NCBI GenBank assembly: GCA_019914995.1
Contig: CM034145.1
Span: forward strand, 5,215,262-5,279,261
Direction: 5' to 3'
DNA: 64,000 bases
From: Acanthochlamys bracteata
Lineage: Eukaryota > Streptophyta > Magnoliopsida > Pandanales > Velloziaceae
Below the pieces are notes generated by a model that saw only the letters and a list, made by a program, of their open reading frames with translations, searched no databases and was not told the origin of the DNA. Shown here piece by piece: positions 46,919 to 58,428 of the stretch (positions are counted from its first letter, which is position 1; every line of letters begins with the position of its first letter). Both the position numbers and the translations under genes were made by a program.

Positions 46919-47560
46919 TGTTGGATTAAGAGTGAGTATATTAGTCCCATATTGAATAAAGATAAGATGAAAAAGGGGTTAATATAATAAAGAATTTCAT
47001 AACCCATTGGCTTAAGCTTTTGAATTAGATTTGATTTTTTAGTGTATGAATCAGACCCTTCATATGTCTTATATTGCTTAACTCTTTCGGTGTTGTTATA
47101 TCTCCTAAAAAATGGTATCAGAGCCGATAGTTTGGTAGGAAGCTTGATATACTTAATACTTCTCACTGACAGTGAGTGAGCAGGTTAAAAGTAGTGTTAG
47201 TGTGACTCGCATAGGGCTTCCGTAAGGTGTAAGCGAGAATTCGGAGCAACTGGGACTGTAATGGCTGACTCTTGGTTGCATAAATGGTGCGATGCGAGGC
47301 GATCGGCCATGTATAGCTTTACCTGGTAGTGCGATGAGCACGTTAAGAGTAGTATCACTTAATGGGCTTTCGTAAAGTGTGAGTAAGAATAAGTTGGGTT
47401 CTGATGGTTGGCTCTTAATTGTAAAGACGGTGTGCAGTCGAAGCGATCGACGCATGTTATAATTTTAGCTGGTAGTGCGATGAGCGGGTTAAAAGCAGTG
47501 TGATTCATATAGACTTCTGTAAGGTGTGCAGTAATTATGTTCGAGAGCAAATGACGGGGC
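46919..47560 (+). mobile_element. Small copia-type LTR fragment (TRIM-like) with internal repeats
   Basis: An LTR-like unit begins TGTTGGATTAAG at 46919 and runs to about 47110. It is directly followed by TGGTATCAGAGCC at 47113-47125, the primer-binding site complementary to the initiator tRNA-Met that copia and TRIM elements use. The next 430 bp consist of about three diverged tandem units of 145-160 bp. No gag or pol is seen and no second LTR was found. It is a broken, fairly old fossil, lacking its 3' part. Confidence 0.7.
47180..47530 (+). repeat. Diverged tandem units inside the LTR fragment
   Basis: Units start near GGTTAAAAGTAGTG (47182), GTTAAGAGTAGTATC (47342) and GGTTAAAAGCAGTG (47487). 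Each continues with GGGCTTCCGTAAGGTGT-like sequence, then GGTAGTGCGATGAGC before the next unit. Spacing is about 160 and 145 bp. Confidence 0.7.
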
Positions 47561-47594
47561 ATGTTTTATAACTCATTTTCGATTATCTTTTCTG

Positions 47595-47819
47595 ATGTGG
47601 CTGCTCTTCTATGATCTCTCTAATGACTATCCTGACACGCACACCAAAATTCTTGTGTTGTTCTTCTCTGAAGATGACAAGCAGAAAGAAGAAATTTTGA
47701 GTGATTGGGTGAGAGATGAAGGAGAAACAAGTTCTTTATGGAGCAATGAAAATGGTGGTTTTTTATCAACCGTAAACGGTTACTTTCACAATGGGCCTAA
47801 CTGGCCCGATGTTCTTTAG
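47595..47819 (+). pseudogene. Unrecognised 74-residue open frame, possible exon fragment
   Basis: The frame is acidic and non-repetitive, with SEDDKQKEEILSDWVRDEGE and LWSNENGGFLSTVNGYF, and its base composition is more gene-like than its surroundings. It starts immediately after the LTR fragment and ends in TAG, so it may be a captured or left-behind exon of a host gene. I do not recognise the family. Confidence 0.35.
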
Positions 47820-49335
47820 ATCTCATTTCTAAATAAGCGGCCCATTTTACCCTAATTTGTAATTTTTTTTTTTTTTTTTTTTTTTCTGTTTGAGTTCGAA
47901 TTTAGATTACATAACAAACATGAATACTTTTTGTAACATAATAATTACACTGCATAATAAAATAAAAGTATATAAAATACCAAATAACTATTAATTGTAT
48001 GATTATTTAATTGGTGTAATGATTTTGGTATGATATATTAACATATTAATAATATATATAACATAATTAATAATTCAATGAGTTTTGAAATTTTCTAATA
48101 TTTTAAGTAACGTTTGGAATTGCTTAATCTTTTCTTAGTAACAAATCTAATTTTTATTTTCAAAAAGATATAAATATAATTATTTTATTGCGAATAATTT
48201 AGCTATATATTTCAATTTTTTCAAAAGTTTTGAAGTACTATAATGAAGTTTTTTTTGCTTGAAAACAGAAAAGCACTTCGAAAAAGAAAGGACAGCAACA
48301 TCAAACTCAAAATTGAATAACTCTCCAAAAAACTGAATTCATATTTAACATCCATAAGCTGCACATATTTTCAACATCAACCCCTGACAAAACTGAATTC
48401 ACATTCCAGATTCATTAGATCAGAATCTGACAACTGAATTCATTACGAGGGGGAGTTTGGAATTATTTATGGAATTAAATTTTTTTAAATAAAAAATATT
48501 TTTATTTTATTTAATAAATAAATTTTATTATTTTAATTAAAAAATAATAAAAATAAAAATAGAAAATTTTAATATGTAGAATTTTTTTATATTTTTTAAA
48601 TTTTTAAATAAATTTTATAAAATATTATAAAAAATTTATTAAAAAATATAAAATAAAAGGTTGATAAAAAGCTTTCCGAATAAACGTTGCCGAACAATCT
48701 TTGTTGGGTGAGTTTAGAATTAATTATGAAATAAAATTTTTCTAAAATAAAAAATATTTTTTTTTTTTTTTAAAATAAGTTTTTTTTTAAAAAAAATAAT
48801 AAAAATATATAATAAACAAATTTCATAACGTAAAATTTTTTAATATTTATAAAATATATATTAAAAAATTTAAAATGAAAAAAAATTAAAAAGCAACGAT
48901 TAGTAATACAATCCCAAACACGCTCTGTCATCTACCTAGGTAATCAAACTGAAGAAGTTGAAACTAGAAATTCTTGGTACAAACGAAGTTTACATGATCA
49001 AATAGATTCACTCACTTATGGCAAGATTTCCAGAGCCCCCAAATTATCTACAGGCTTCAATGCATCAATAATCTCATTCAGAGCTCTGCAATATGAATAA
49101 ATGAATGTACAAATAACAGTACATTTCCATTTCAACCTCATTCATATGCAATCTAGGTTGCATGTTCGGTGATGAACAGATATAAATCTGAAAGATTTTA
49201 TACTCAGCAACTTGGAAGAATGAAATAGTTTCTTGAAACTAACAAGAACCATCTTTTATATATATTTGCAACAGGAATTCTACTCATTTCTTTCTTTACA
49301 CACATTATACTTCCACAACAGAGATGTTGCAGATT
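47820..49335. other. AT-rich spacer with two neighbouring MITE-like repeats
   Basis: A pure T run occurs at about 47864-47885. Copies of the AT-rich MITE-like family lie at about 48452-48705 and 48708-48930, head to tail. From 48940 to 49335 there is ordinary spacer, probably the 3' UTR of the minus-strand gene ending at 49336. Confidence 0.55.
48452..48930. repeat. Two adjacent AT-rich GTTTGG-ended MITE-like repeats
   Basis: Copy one begins GGGGGAGTTTGGAATTATTT (48452) and ends near CGTTGCCGAACAATC. Copy two begins GGGTGAGTTTAGAATTAATT (48714) and ends CAATCCCAAACACGCTC (48928). The shared cores are AAAATATTTTTATTTT-like and AATTTTTAAATAAATTTTATA-like blocks. Their adjacency suggests insertion of one beside the other or a local duplication. 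Confidence 0.6.
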
Positions 49336-50817
49336 TTAAACCTTCAAAGCTACTTGATCTTGCCATGTGATTTTCCTCTTACCCAATCTACTCGAACCGT
49401 TACTGCCATCCCTATAAGCAGGGACATTAAGATCATTAATAGTCACTTCTCCTTCCAACGAGCACCTGCTCTTCTTTTTGTCCAACTTCAGAGGCTCCCA
49501 CTCAACCTGGAATTCCTGAATCTCTTCAAGATTCTGAATTTTCAAAACACATACCAATTAAATGATATACTATAACTAAATCTGGTCAAAATTCAAGTAA
49601 AGAGCTCCTGGAAGATATTTTACCGGGAATGAGCTCTGGTTCAGGTCTAGTATTGGAGATGCAGTTTGCTTGTTCTGTACATGGTTTGGTTTCTGAGTCC
49701 AATCCTTCAAAGAGGGATCAACATAGCTGTCGTGACTTACTGAGGTTTGTGCCGCATGTGTCGAGTGAGATGGAATTATGTAAATTTGCTTCTTCAATCT
49801 GTACATGCTTTCTTGTGATGGATTTTCACAGAAATTCTTGTATTTCTTTCGCAAGAACCTGAGGCATTTAGAAGAAAGAAAAAGAGGGCTTCATCTCAAG
49901 TTCAATTCCATACACAAAGCAATTCTTCAAATTCATAATCAATACGATAATTTACTTGACTTCAGCCAAGAGCTTAAGCTTCGTCTTTCGAGTCTTTTGG
50001 AGTCTCTTTCTCTTGGCTTCTGTTTCCTGTACAAAGAAATGCCTCTCAACTTAAAGATATTGGCATTAAACACAATCCAATCAGACGATAACAAAAGACC
50101 AGTTTTTAACTGTGTTTTCCAAGAATAAATAGAAAACACAAGATCAAACGCACAAAGTAATATCTAAAAAGTTAGTTCAAATATACAACTTTCAGGCTTT
50201 AGAAATTACGAACTGGATCAAAATAACTAAAAAAAGGTTTTTAAGATTCATCATTTCGCAAGATTTCTTAAATAAACGCTTCCAGCTCTTTATCAAATCG
50301 CAGATTCAATAAAAAAGGATTTCATGCCAGTACCCGAACAATAATCAAATTCATCACACCGATAACTTCAAAGTTCAACCCTCCTCACTGATCAATCACA
50401 GAGGCATCCTTTACAAAGAAACTAGATCACGATTCCTACAAAAGATTGAGATTGAAACTTTACAGAAATTTAAGTTCACAATAAAATTTCCTAAAACAGC
50501 AGAAAACAACCTTAGATTCATCAAAAACTTTCAACCATTTCCTTTCCAGATCAATCAAAAAGCAAAACCCAGATCTACCAAAATAACCTATTTTCAAGAT
50601 CCAAGAATTGAACCAGAAATCCATAGATCCACAAGCACATACACAAAAAAACCTATTTTCAAGAGAGAAGAGAAATCAAAGATCTCACCTTTGACAGCTC
50701 CTCATAGTCCTGCATCAAGCTATGGAACCTGAACCTGGACCTTGCCTTTGCATCTTCACCCATGACTGGGTATGGATTGGAAATCTCAACAGCTGCTTGC
50801 TTTCCCTTCTTCACCAT
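49336..50817 (-). CDS. Conserved basic plant protein of unknown function, four exons
   Basis: Exons on the minus strand: 50817-50689, 50026-49956, 49858-49624 and 49533-49336, total 633 nt and 210 residues, with correct GT-AG ends and phases at all three introns. The N-terminus MVKKGKQ...NPYPVMGEDAKARSRFRF is followed by HSLMQDYEELSK. A strongly basic helix then reads ETEAKRKRLQKTRKTKLKLL and continues FLRKKYKNF. This gives a predicted coiled coil with a nuclear-localisation-like cluster at about residues 44-75. The C-terminal half is polar, with DLNQSSFP, an acidic-aromatic VEWEPLKLDKKKSR and a final GKRKITWQDQVALKV. I believe similar proteins occur in other eudicots but cannot attach a function. 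A chromatin or nuclear role is a guess from charge. The upstream in-frame ATG at 50847 is not preferred because the residues it adds look like leader. Confidence 0.85.
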
Positions 50818-51450
50818 CTCCACACCACAAAAGAAGAAAACTTGCACAAGAACAATAACAAAAGTCTACAAAGAACAAATCTTAAAAGGGTTGGAGAAGA
50901 AAGAAGAAGAAGATGAGAAGAAGAAGAAAGAATAAGGGTGGTAGACCCAGATAGGAAATAGACTTAGAAGCCAACAAGAGGCCATAAAAGATATAGATGT
51001 GAGGAGGAGAGAGAGAGAGAGAAGGGTTGAGTTGAGAAGAGATAATGGAGAAATAAAGGTGGGTGAGGTGAGAAGATAGAGAGAGAAAGAAAGTGAAGGT
51101 TCTTTCTTTCTTTCTTCTGTGTGTAGATTGTCTGACCATGACAAAATCAACCCCATATAAACAACGAAACAGGAGTGAGTGAAGAAAGCTTTGTTGTTGT
51201 TGTTGCTGTTGTTGTTGCTGCATCTGTGAGATGTTGAGAAAGAAATACTTGTGGAGTCTTCTTGGACTCTTGGCAAAGATGTCTGTAGATTTTTCTTTTC
51301 TTTTGCCTTCCACCTTTGAGAGGAATTGAAGCAGAAGGGTATTTCTGGCCATGTTTTTGGGCCCCAATCAACTCTTTTGTTTCTGGAAGGACAAAAAAGA
51401 AATTGGTAATGGTATTGAATTTGTATATAGATCATTGATATGGTCATGGA
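50818..51450 (-). promoter_or_regulatory. Leader and promoter of the 49336-50817 gene with purine tracts
   Basis: On the plus strand this region is rich in AAGAAGAAG (50900-50930), GAGAGAGAGAGAG (51007-51025) and TTTCTTTCTTTC (51103-51116), and has a TTGTTGTTG microsatellite at 51192-51220. In gene orientation these are CT/GA tracts typical of plant core promoters and 5' leaders. Long open frames here are by-products of these repeats. Confidence 0.5.
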
Positions 51451-52534
51451 AGGAAAGCTTTAAAGCTTTATCAAAAAAAAAAAACAAACAAACAGGATAA
51501 AATGGAAAGATTCAATCTTTTTATTATTTTTTTGTTAATCTTTTCTACCATTATCACCTCGACATAAATTTTTCGATCCAGCTGGCTTGTAAGCAACAAA
51601 CAAAGATTAGTGGATGGTATCATGACGTTCTTAAGAAGGTGAGTGGTTCTGTACCTGTCTCCATCTTCTCTTTTTTATTCTATTCTTCTATCTCACTGGT
51701 CTTTGGCTTCTTCTCCGTTTTAATTACATACACATGGTTTGTATAATGTAAGGAATGTAAGCAATGACTAATGGGTGATAATAGTGAAAGGTTGGATATG
51801 ATAAAAATAATCAACAACATCAACATTTTCAAGACAGAAGGGGAAAAAAAACTTACAACGGAGTGGCTGCTGTTCTTCTGATTGCTGCATCTTTTTATTT
51901 TACCTTGTTCCCGAACTACCCCTGTTGACAGTCAATTGCTTTTTGAGGGAGTTGGTTGAACTTGGAACCACCACCCATTCCTCGCTCCTTCCAGTTCCAT
52001 TCATTCATTTTAATATGTTCGCTTTTTTTGTTTTGTTTTTCCCTACAAGGCACTCATTAAATTCTCACACCTTGAAAGCAACCCATCACGTTTTCTTCTC
52101 CCTTCGATCAGATAATAACATTGCAAAAAAACAAATAAGAATCTTTAGAAATTTATCTGACATCAAACCAAAGTTTTCCTTCAATCTCGCTCAGTTCATT
52201 TGCCACTAGAAAAAACAAGTCAAAGTATTGAAGGAAAGAATTCTGCAGTGCTTCTTCTAAAACAGTATAATTTGAAGATTTACATCTATTTTTTGGAACA
52301 ATTTTATAGCAGAACTTGGAACTTTGTAGGGAAGTTTCAGTTTTCCAAAACAAATTTTTGGTTAGTTGGCAGAACGCTCCTGCTTCTACAGATCTCTTTC
52401 CATGTGGACAGTTCACAGAATAATGGCAACTTTTAAACTACGTAACCAAACAGTCTCCTCCAATCAACAGAAGAACATAACATGGCATAGATCAAGAAAT
52501 ATGATAAGGAATTACTTTCAAATCATGCAGTCTT
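51451..52534. other. Spacer without a recognisable gene
   Basis: Mixed AT-rich sequence. Short open frames occur on both strands but none shows a family motif. Confidence 0.4.
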
Positions 52535-52695
52535 GAGGCTCTGAGTGTGTTTCAATTACACAAACTCATTTTTCTTACCAAATTCTGAATTTTAATTCAC
52601 TTTATGTGTTTCAATTTACTCAGAATGTTTCAATTCTATTGAACGTTCACAGAACTTATTTTTACCAATTAAAACGCATCTTTAATCTCAAAACA
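52535..52695. repeat. Short GTGTTTCAATT-ended MITE-like repeat
   Basis: The left end GAGTGTGTTTCAATTACACA and the right end, inverse AAGATGCGTTTTAATTGGTA, are inverted relative to each other, with AAACTCATTTTT and AGAACTTATTTTT just inside. It resembles the Tourist-like element at 19182-19466, but I found no clear target duplication. Confidence 0.45.
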
Positions 52696-54292
52696 TCACT
52701 AACATTGAAGTTCAACAGAAGTTACAACAGAAAATGAAAAAGCAACAAAAGATATTGAAAGATGACTGCTACCTGCATTGGTTCCTTGTCGCGGCGCCGT
52801 GTTGGGATGAGATAAAATAAATGTGAATGCCACTGGTCCAATGTTGGTTTTTTTCTTTTCCCTTCAATTGATGCAGCAGTTACGCATGCTAATGAAATAC
52901 AACTTCTGACTTCTGAGTATTCACAGTTATCAATCTGACCATCTTCGACAGCTCCCTCTCTTTCCGTTCTCTTGTGTCCAGACAGATTGGGAGTAAATGC
53001 TTCTAACTGCATGATGCAATGGACAAAATGATTTGTAAGAGAAAAAATTCCACCGACCACTTGCAAATTCGATTAAAACAAGTAGCTCATGCATTTCATC
53101 AAACACTTTCAAAATATTTCGGTCATTGGTCTTAGGAGAACTAATTTTCGAAGAAATGTATAAAAGAGTTCTTTACCTCTAACAACACGGAGTAATTCTC
53201 TCATAAATTTCCATATATTTTGCTCTGGCTGATAAACTTGTTTCAGAAATGGCAGAATAGGCTTGTTCTCATCAGACTCAGTAACTTTTGCGTAGGTAAT
53301 CCACGGAGTAAAATAACATAACTTTTACCGATCCAAAACGGAAACAAAAGGAAATAGAAATAGGAAGTAAAACGAACTGACCAAGAATTTGCCTCAAGAA
53401 GCAGCGAAGAATCTTGTTTTGTCGGAGAGGGATGCTTTGCCATAGATTTGCTACTCAGCAATGATGCTGCAGTTGAAGTTTGGATTATCAGACTGAAAGT
53501 CCTCATCGAAGAAATCACTAAAGTAATTGACATTATCAGGAAGAAACACACCTACAAATTCAGTGTCAGTATCGGCATTGTTATCATTGATACTATTATT
53601 TGTCTGTCCAGTGATTGCTCCAAGTTCTGCGAGCTTGGTCTAGAGTTGGATCTTTTACCTTATGGATTCTTCCATCATGCCGTAAGTAACAGCTTGTTTT
53701 ATGTACAACTGTGTGTGACGATGATTCTATCTGTATTTCCCATTGCTTCTGAAGATCATGCTGCATTGTTGCTGCTGCTGTGATTCACTAGTTTCAGGAA
53801 TTGAGAAAGAAACATGTACCAACTCTCCGTTGTAATTCTCCATCCTACTTCCAACTGCAGTAAATTTTTTTTTAAATGTTAATATAAATAGAAAAACACA
53901 TAATAGTTCAGCAAAAAGTGGAGACATAATTACCTTTCCGAGTTCGAGTACTGAAGAATCCAATAGCTTTTGGAATTGTTTCCTTCGCACGGCACCTTCA
54001 CCAGCTTGGAATCTGAATTGCATTGCCATCGGTGTCGTTAACGAGAAGAAATTTTTGTTCAAAAACAATTTGGTAAAAGAAAATGAGAGAAGATACATGC
54101 AAAAATATAGAAGATTTATACATGTAAAAGGAGTCGTTGTTAAAGGAGCAGCAGAAGAAGTTTCAGTTCTGTAAACTCAATAGTTTTATCTAACAAACAT
54201 TCACCGAGCACAAGGCTTGAAGTAGAAAAAATGACCTCAGGCTAATTTAAACGATCAATTTGTATTCACAGAAGCATGTACATCATGAACGT
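52696..54292. other. Unassigned region with exon-like pieces on the minus strand
   Basis: Several minus-strand stretches look protein-like: DNVNYFSDFFDEDFQSDNPN at about 53540-53480, EGAVRRKQFQKLLDSSVLEL at about 53995-53940 followed by a GT, and KRKKPTLDQWHSHLFYLIPT at about 52860-52800. Stops separate them and I cannot join them into a gene or name a family. They may be a further host-gene relic downstream of the PP2C pseudogene. Confidence 0.35.
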
Positions 54293-57200
54293 TTAAGAAT
54301 TCAACAGAAGGATAACTAAACTGTTATCAAACTTGTAATCCAAGTGGAGACCATAAGAACTATTTACAAAACTTTTTTGAAAAGTTACTGAATTGTTTGT
54401 TTCTTCTAATGCTGACAAAGGTAACTGATCTGTTTTTGGGTCGTCTTCAGAGCTGATGAGTTTCTTGAACTGCACCAAGATTATTGTCATGTTATCGCAT
54501 CTCGCTCCGCCTGCTACAAGGGCCAAACACCAATCAAGTACCTTGTCACACACTGCAGAAAATGACTTCCTACAAAGAAGACCTTTGCATGCGAACCCAC
54601 TCAACATATTGTTATGCATCAGCAAAAAGGAATTGCAACAATGCCACACAATCTAAGAACTGGAGATCGATATTTATGTATCTGAGTCGATTTGTATCAA
54701 AACATTTCTGCATGAGCTTGAACATTTGTCAACAAGAAGAAATGATAATGCCTTGCAACCAAAAGAGAGACTGATCAAATCAAATTGCACATATGAAAGA
54801 CCTTTGATGAAAAGTATGCTTCATACTTACAGTTTTGATATGCTCATGGATGAAATCCACTAGCTGCTGGCTTGGCATGCAATCCATGGATAAATGAGAA
54901 TTTAAACGTAACTTCATTCCCGTATCATATATACCTATATCGCACTAATAACGTTAAAATAATTTGTCAAACAAAATAACAATTTATCAATTAAGTTGAA
55001 TATGCCAAAGATGTATATATGCCATCCTAAACCTCCACAGACAGGTGTTTCAGATAAACTATAAATTACTCCTGACAACTTTGACTATTACATCTAACTT
55101 ACAATCCACAGGCAGTACTTGACCTTATTAATTGGAAATTGTGGAATGCATCATAGTACTGAAAATTTTCAACATCAAGTTTGGACGAAAGGTACCCAAA
55201 CAATGGCATCCTATTCACCTAAGCATGCATGGTAAGAAACACGAGAGTATATGTCCTACCAAACCATTAGAGGAGAATGTTGGTAATTGCAACATACAAA
55301 GCCTGTGCCTTCCACAAAAATCATGTGGATTTTCATCTAATTGTGATGATAAGTAAGAGAGCTCAGACTGGATATGTTTGTTTTGTGTAAAAAAGCAGAA
55401 TCAGATATTTAGATACCTTTAAAATTGTTAGATCAAGTATATTCAGTTAGAGTTTTCCCACAAAAGCATTAACCCAGTAATTTGGAAAGTAGTGCATAGT
55501 CAAACAACAGTCATGTTTTTCTAACCATCCTATGGATATTGGATATTTTTGACAAAGTCTATGCTGTTGAATTGTCAATAATCCGCAATTGACAACACTG
55601 CCACAGCAGCGTAGTTACGTAACACCCCATTTAAATTTATCAGACAAATAAATTGTTCAAGATGCAAGATAAAGTATCAAAAACTGAATTTGCCTGTTAC
55701 CGAATAAAAGAAATTAAAAAAAAAAAAGAAACAAACGCTCACCAAATTCCATCTCAGGCTAGAACAATAAAGCCATCATTCTCACAAAGGTCGACCTAAT
55801 AAAAACAAATATCTGAATAAGGAGGCCGCTAAAAGAAACTCATAAAGGAGAAACATGAGACAGAATGCTACATTCAATACTCACAATGTATATATCTGGA
55901 CTGGCGGTTGCAATATGCTGTTCAGAAGGCAAACTATTGTTCAGCTTGAATTCCATGTCACCTGCAAGGAGAAATACTTAGACCATATAAATCTGATAGA
56001 CCACCATCACAACCCCTCAAGTGGGTTAGACAGAAACCTATCGCTCTAGCAAGGTTCAGACTTCTATTTACTCTTCCTCCATGAATAAAGCCTCCTGCTT
56101 TCAGTATCCTGTCTCTCTCAGCCCCAAGTTCCGGTTTGTGATCCCTTAGCAAATTATATGCCTGCATGATAGATAACTATAAAATGTATCTTCCAAACAA
56201 ATACACATAACATGAAAAATACACATAACGTGTATGGATACGGAACAAGACGACAATGCATTCAAAATTCATCATGCAAAACAAAAAAAGCTAATCACCT
56301 CGCCTTTTGTTGATATAACATAACGAGAATCACAAGCATTTGCCACAATCAGCTGGTTCTTTCTTACCACTGCCACACAAGCTGTACTTCCAACTGATGG
56401 TCCAGAAAAATCAGAATGTAGTCCCTGGTCGCATAATAAGGTTACTGAACATCCACTCACATATGAAGAAAAAAATTTATTCCTATGAGCAGAAGTACCA
56501 AACTTGCTTTAGTTGTTAGAGTAGGAAGGAATAATTCTATTCTCTTTAAAAGGTTCTTAGCAGTTACTAAGCAGATCTGAAGTATTCATTAATGTATGAA
56601 GCCCCAAAAAATCAGAATATGGTCCCTGATCACATGTTAATGTTTATAAACATCAACTCATATGTAAAGGGAAATTCTATTTCTCTGCACAGATGTACCA
56701 AACTCCATTTGATGGTTAGAGTAAGTGGGAATAATTCTATCTCTTTAAGCGGTACCTGATAGTGCACATGCAGTCTTAAAGTATTCACTAATGTAAAGGA
56801 GAAGACTGACACCAGTAAAACAGAAATCAACTGGTACATAATTCCTATGGCTTAACCAGAAGAAGAACCATGAGACATAGTCTGAGGATACTTCCACATG
56901 TCCTGCGAAAAGTCCTCAGCCTATCACGCTAATATATGTTATAACAAAAATCATAGTAGGATATGAATTTTATGCATGACATAATACGCAATCTAAAGTA
57001 TTCACTAAAAAGATGCATGTCAAACTCATACCGCACATATCCACTTTCTACACATTGGCGCTTGTGATGTTTTACACGCTCCAAATAGAAAAGCACATCA
57101 CTCTTATTTAAAAAAGAAATATAGCCTACCTCTTCAGTTGCCCAATGATCTGCTTGGTCACTGAACTCAGCACCCTTCGGAGACCATATGAAGCCTTCTA

Positions 57201-58428
57201 TCATGCCAGTCAGATTGTTCACCTTATCTCCTAATACAGCTAACTCTTTCCATCCCCGCTGTCCCTTCATCATCTCATCCATTCTGATATACTTTTAAAA
57301 ATCAGCTAACTATTTCAAGGACTTTAAAAATAAATGTAAAGGAGAAAAAGATGCAACCTTAAGAAACCCTTCTGTAGAGAAACACCAACATCACCAGCCT
57401 GAGTAGGCTTCATTTCTTAAAACCTATGAATGGAGGTACTTAGCTCAGAATTTAGCAACTACTTTTCCTGTTTAGGAAGGCAGGTACAACTCTTAATTTT
57501 ATAATCATGTCACTAAACAATAACTCATAATTGCAACTCCTGATATCAAATTAAAACCAAGCGAATTATCATAAGAAACGTATGATCATAGAGGACGTTG
57601 CGGAAGTCTTCATTTACCTTAAACGAAGACATCCACGCATGTTCGAGAAATTGATGTGCAACTCTAATGCTTCATACCAAATTGCAGACGCAACCTTATA
57701 AATTCTGTCAGAAGCATAAGAGACACATTGCCTCTAAGCACAAAATGAACCAAAATTAAAAAAAAGAAAAATACGTTGAAATCTAATAGAGAGATCCAAA
57801 ATCAGTTTTATGGCTAAGATGAAGGAAAAAGGATGCATCATATGAGATACATGAGTCAATATTAGTTATAAACTAGATTTTGTCAAACAAACAATGGCAT
57901 TAGTAAGAGTCAGATAGGAGAAATACAAATTCCCGCTACAGATTACTGAAAAGAAGGCAAGATCTTCTGCTCACTAAACCCACTTAGCTAGAAGTGTTGT
58001 ATGCAATTGTAACTTAAGTTTGTCGACACTCACAGTGATAGTACTTCATCTCTACTTTGACTGCATCTATCATAAAGGACGAGCTTTTTACGCTATAATA
58101 TTTAACAACTTTCAAAAACAATTACTGCAGAAGAATAGAGAAAACATAATCATGTAAGCAATATACCTCAGACAATGGATCTAAATGTAAAGGGCAAACA
58201 GTTAACTTCCAACAAGAAAGTGAAATGTGACTATGTAGCGCTTTAAAATGATAATCACATAATTATAAACATATATGATCTTAGAATTTTTAGCGATTAC
58301 TTGCCATAAAAAATTAATAATAAAGAGGTGGTGGGGGTGTGTTTACAGAGACCAGAGTCTATACCTCCATGGCCATCATAAACACCAAAGAACGAAGTGG
58401 AATCATCAAGGTTTGGCAAAGCAGCATG
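54293..58428 (-). pseudogene. Protein phosphatase 2C pseudogene (PP2C60/At4g31860-like)
   Basis: Minus-strand exons: 58428-58365 (HAALPNLDDSTSFFGVYDGH G), 57467-57358 (KVVAKF, AKYLH, VLRNEAY then, shifted, AGDVGVSLQKGFL), 57283-57130 ([20 protein letters not shown]), 56424-56299 ([20 protein letters not shown]), 56161-56038 ([20 protein letters not shown]), 55961-55885 (DMEFKLNNSLPSEQHIATAS), about 54897-54831 (MDCMPSQQLVDFIHEHIKT) and 54569-54293 (SAVCDKVLDWCLALVAGGAR). These cover the PP2C fold in order. The copy is dead. The first exon (start through MED) is not found. The second exon has two in-frame stops and a frameshift. The metal-binding FLVLACDGIWD segment before MDCM is missing. The conserved GDSR is CDSR. 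A functional paralogue is expected elsewhere in the genome. Confidence 0.88.

Noticed and set aside
50866-51447. Long minus-strand open frames of 161 and 193 codons
   Set aside because: They consist of translations of GA/CT, TTG and TTTC repeats in the leader of the gene at 49336-50817. They show Ser/Leu/Phe runs and no family similarity.
57614-57722. Possible extra PP2C exon on the minus strand ending in TTTAAG before GTAAAT
   Set aside because: A donor-like site and an open stretch are present, but no frame matches the PP2C fold, and the missing KVVAKF segment is found instead at 57467-57358.
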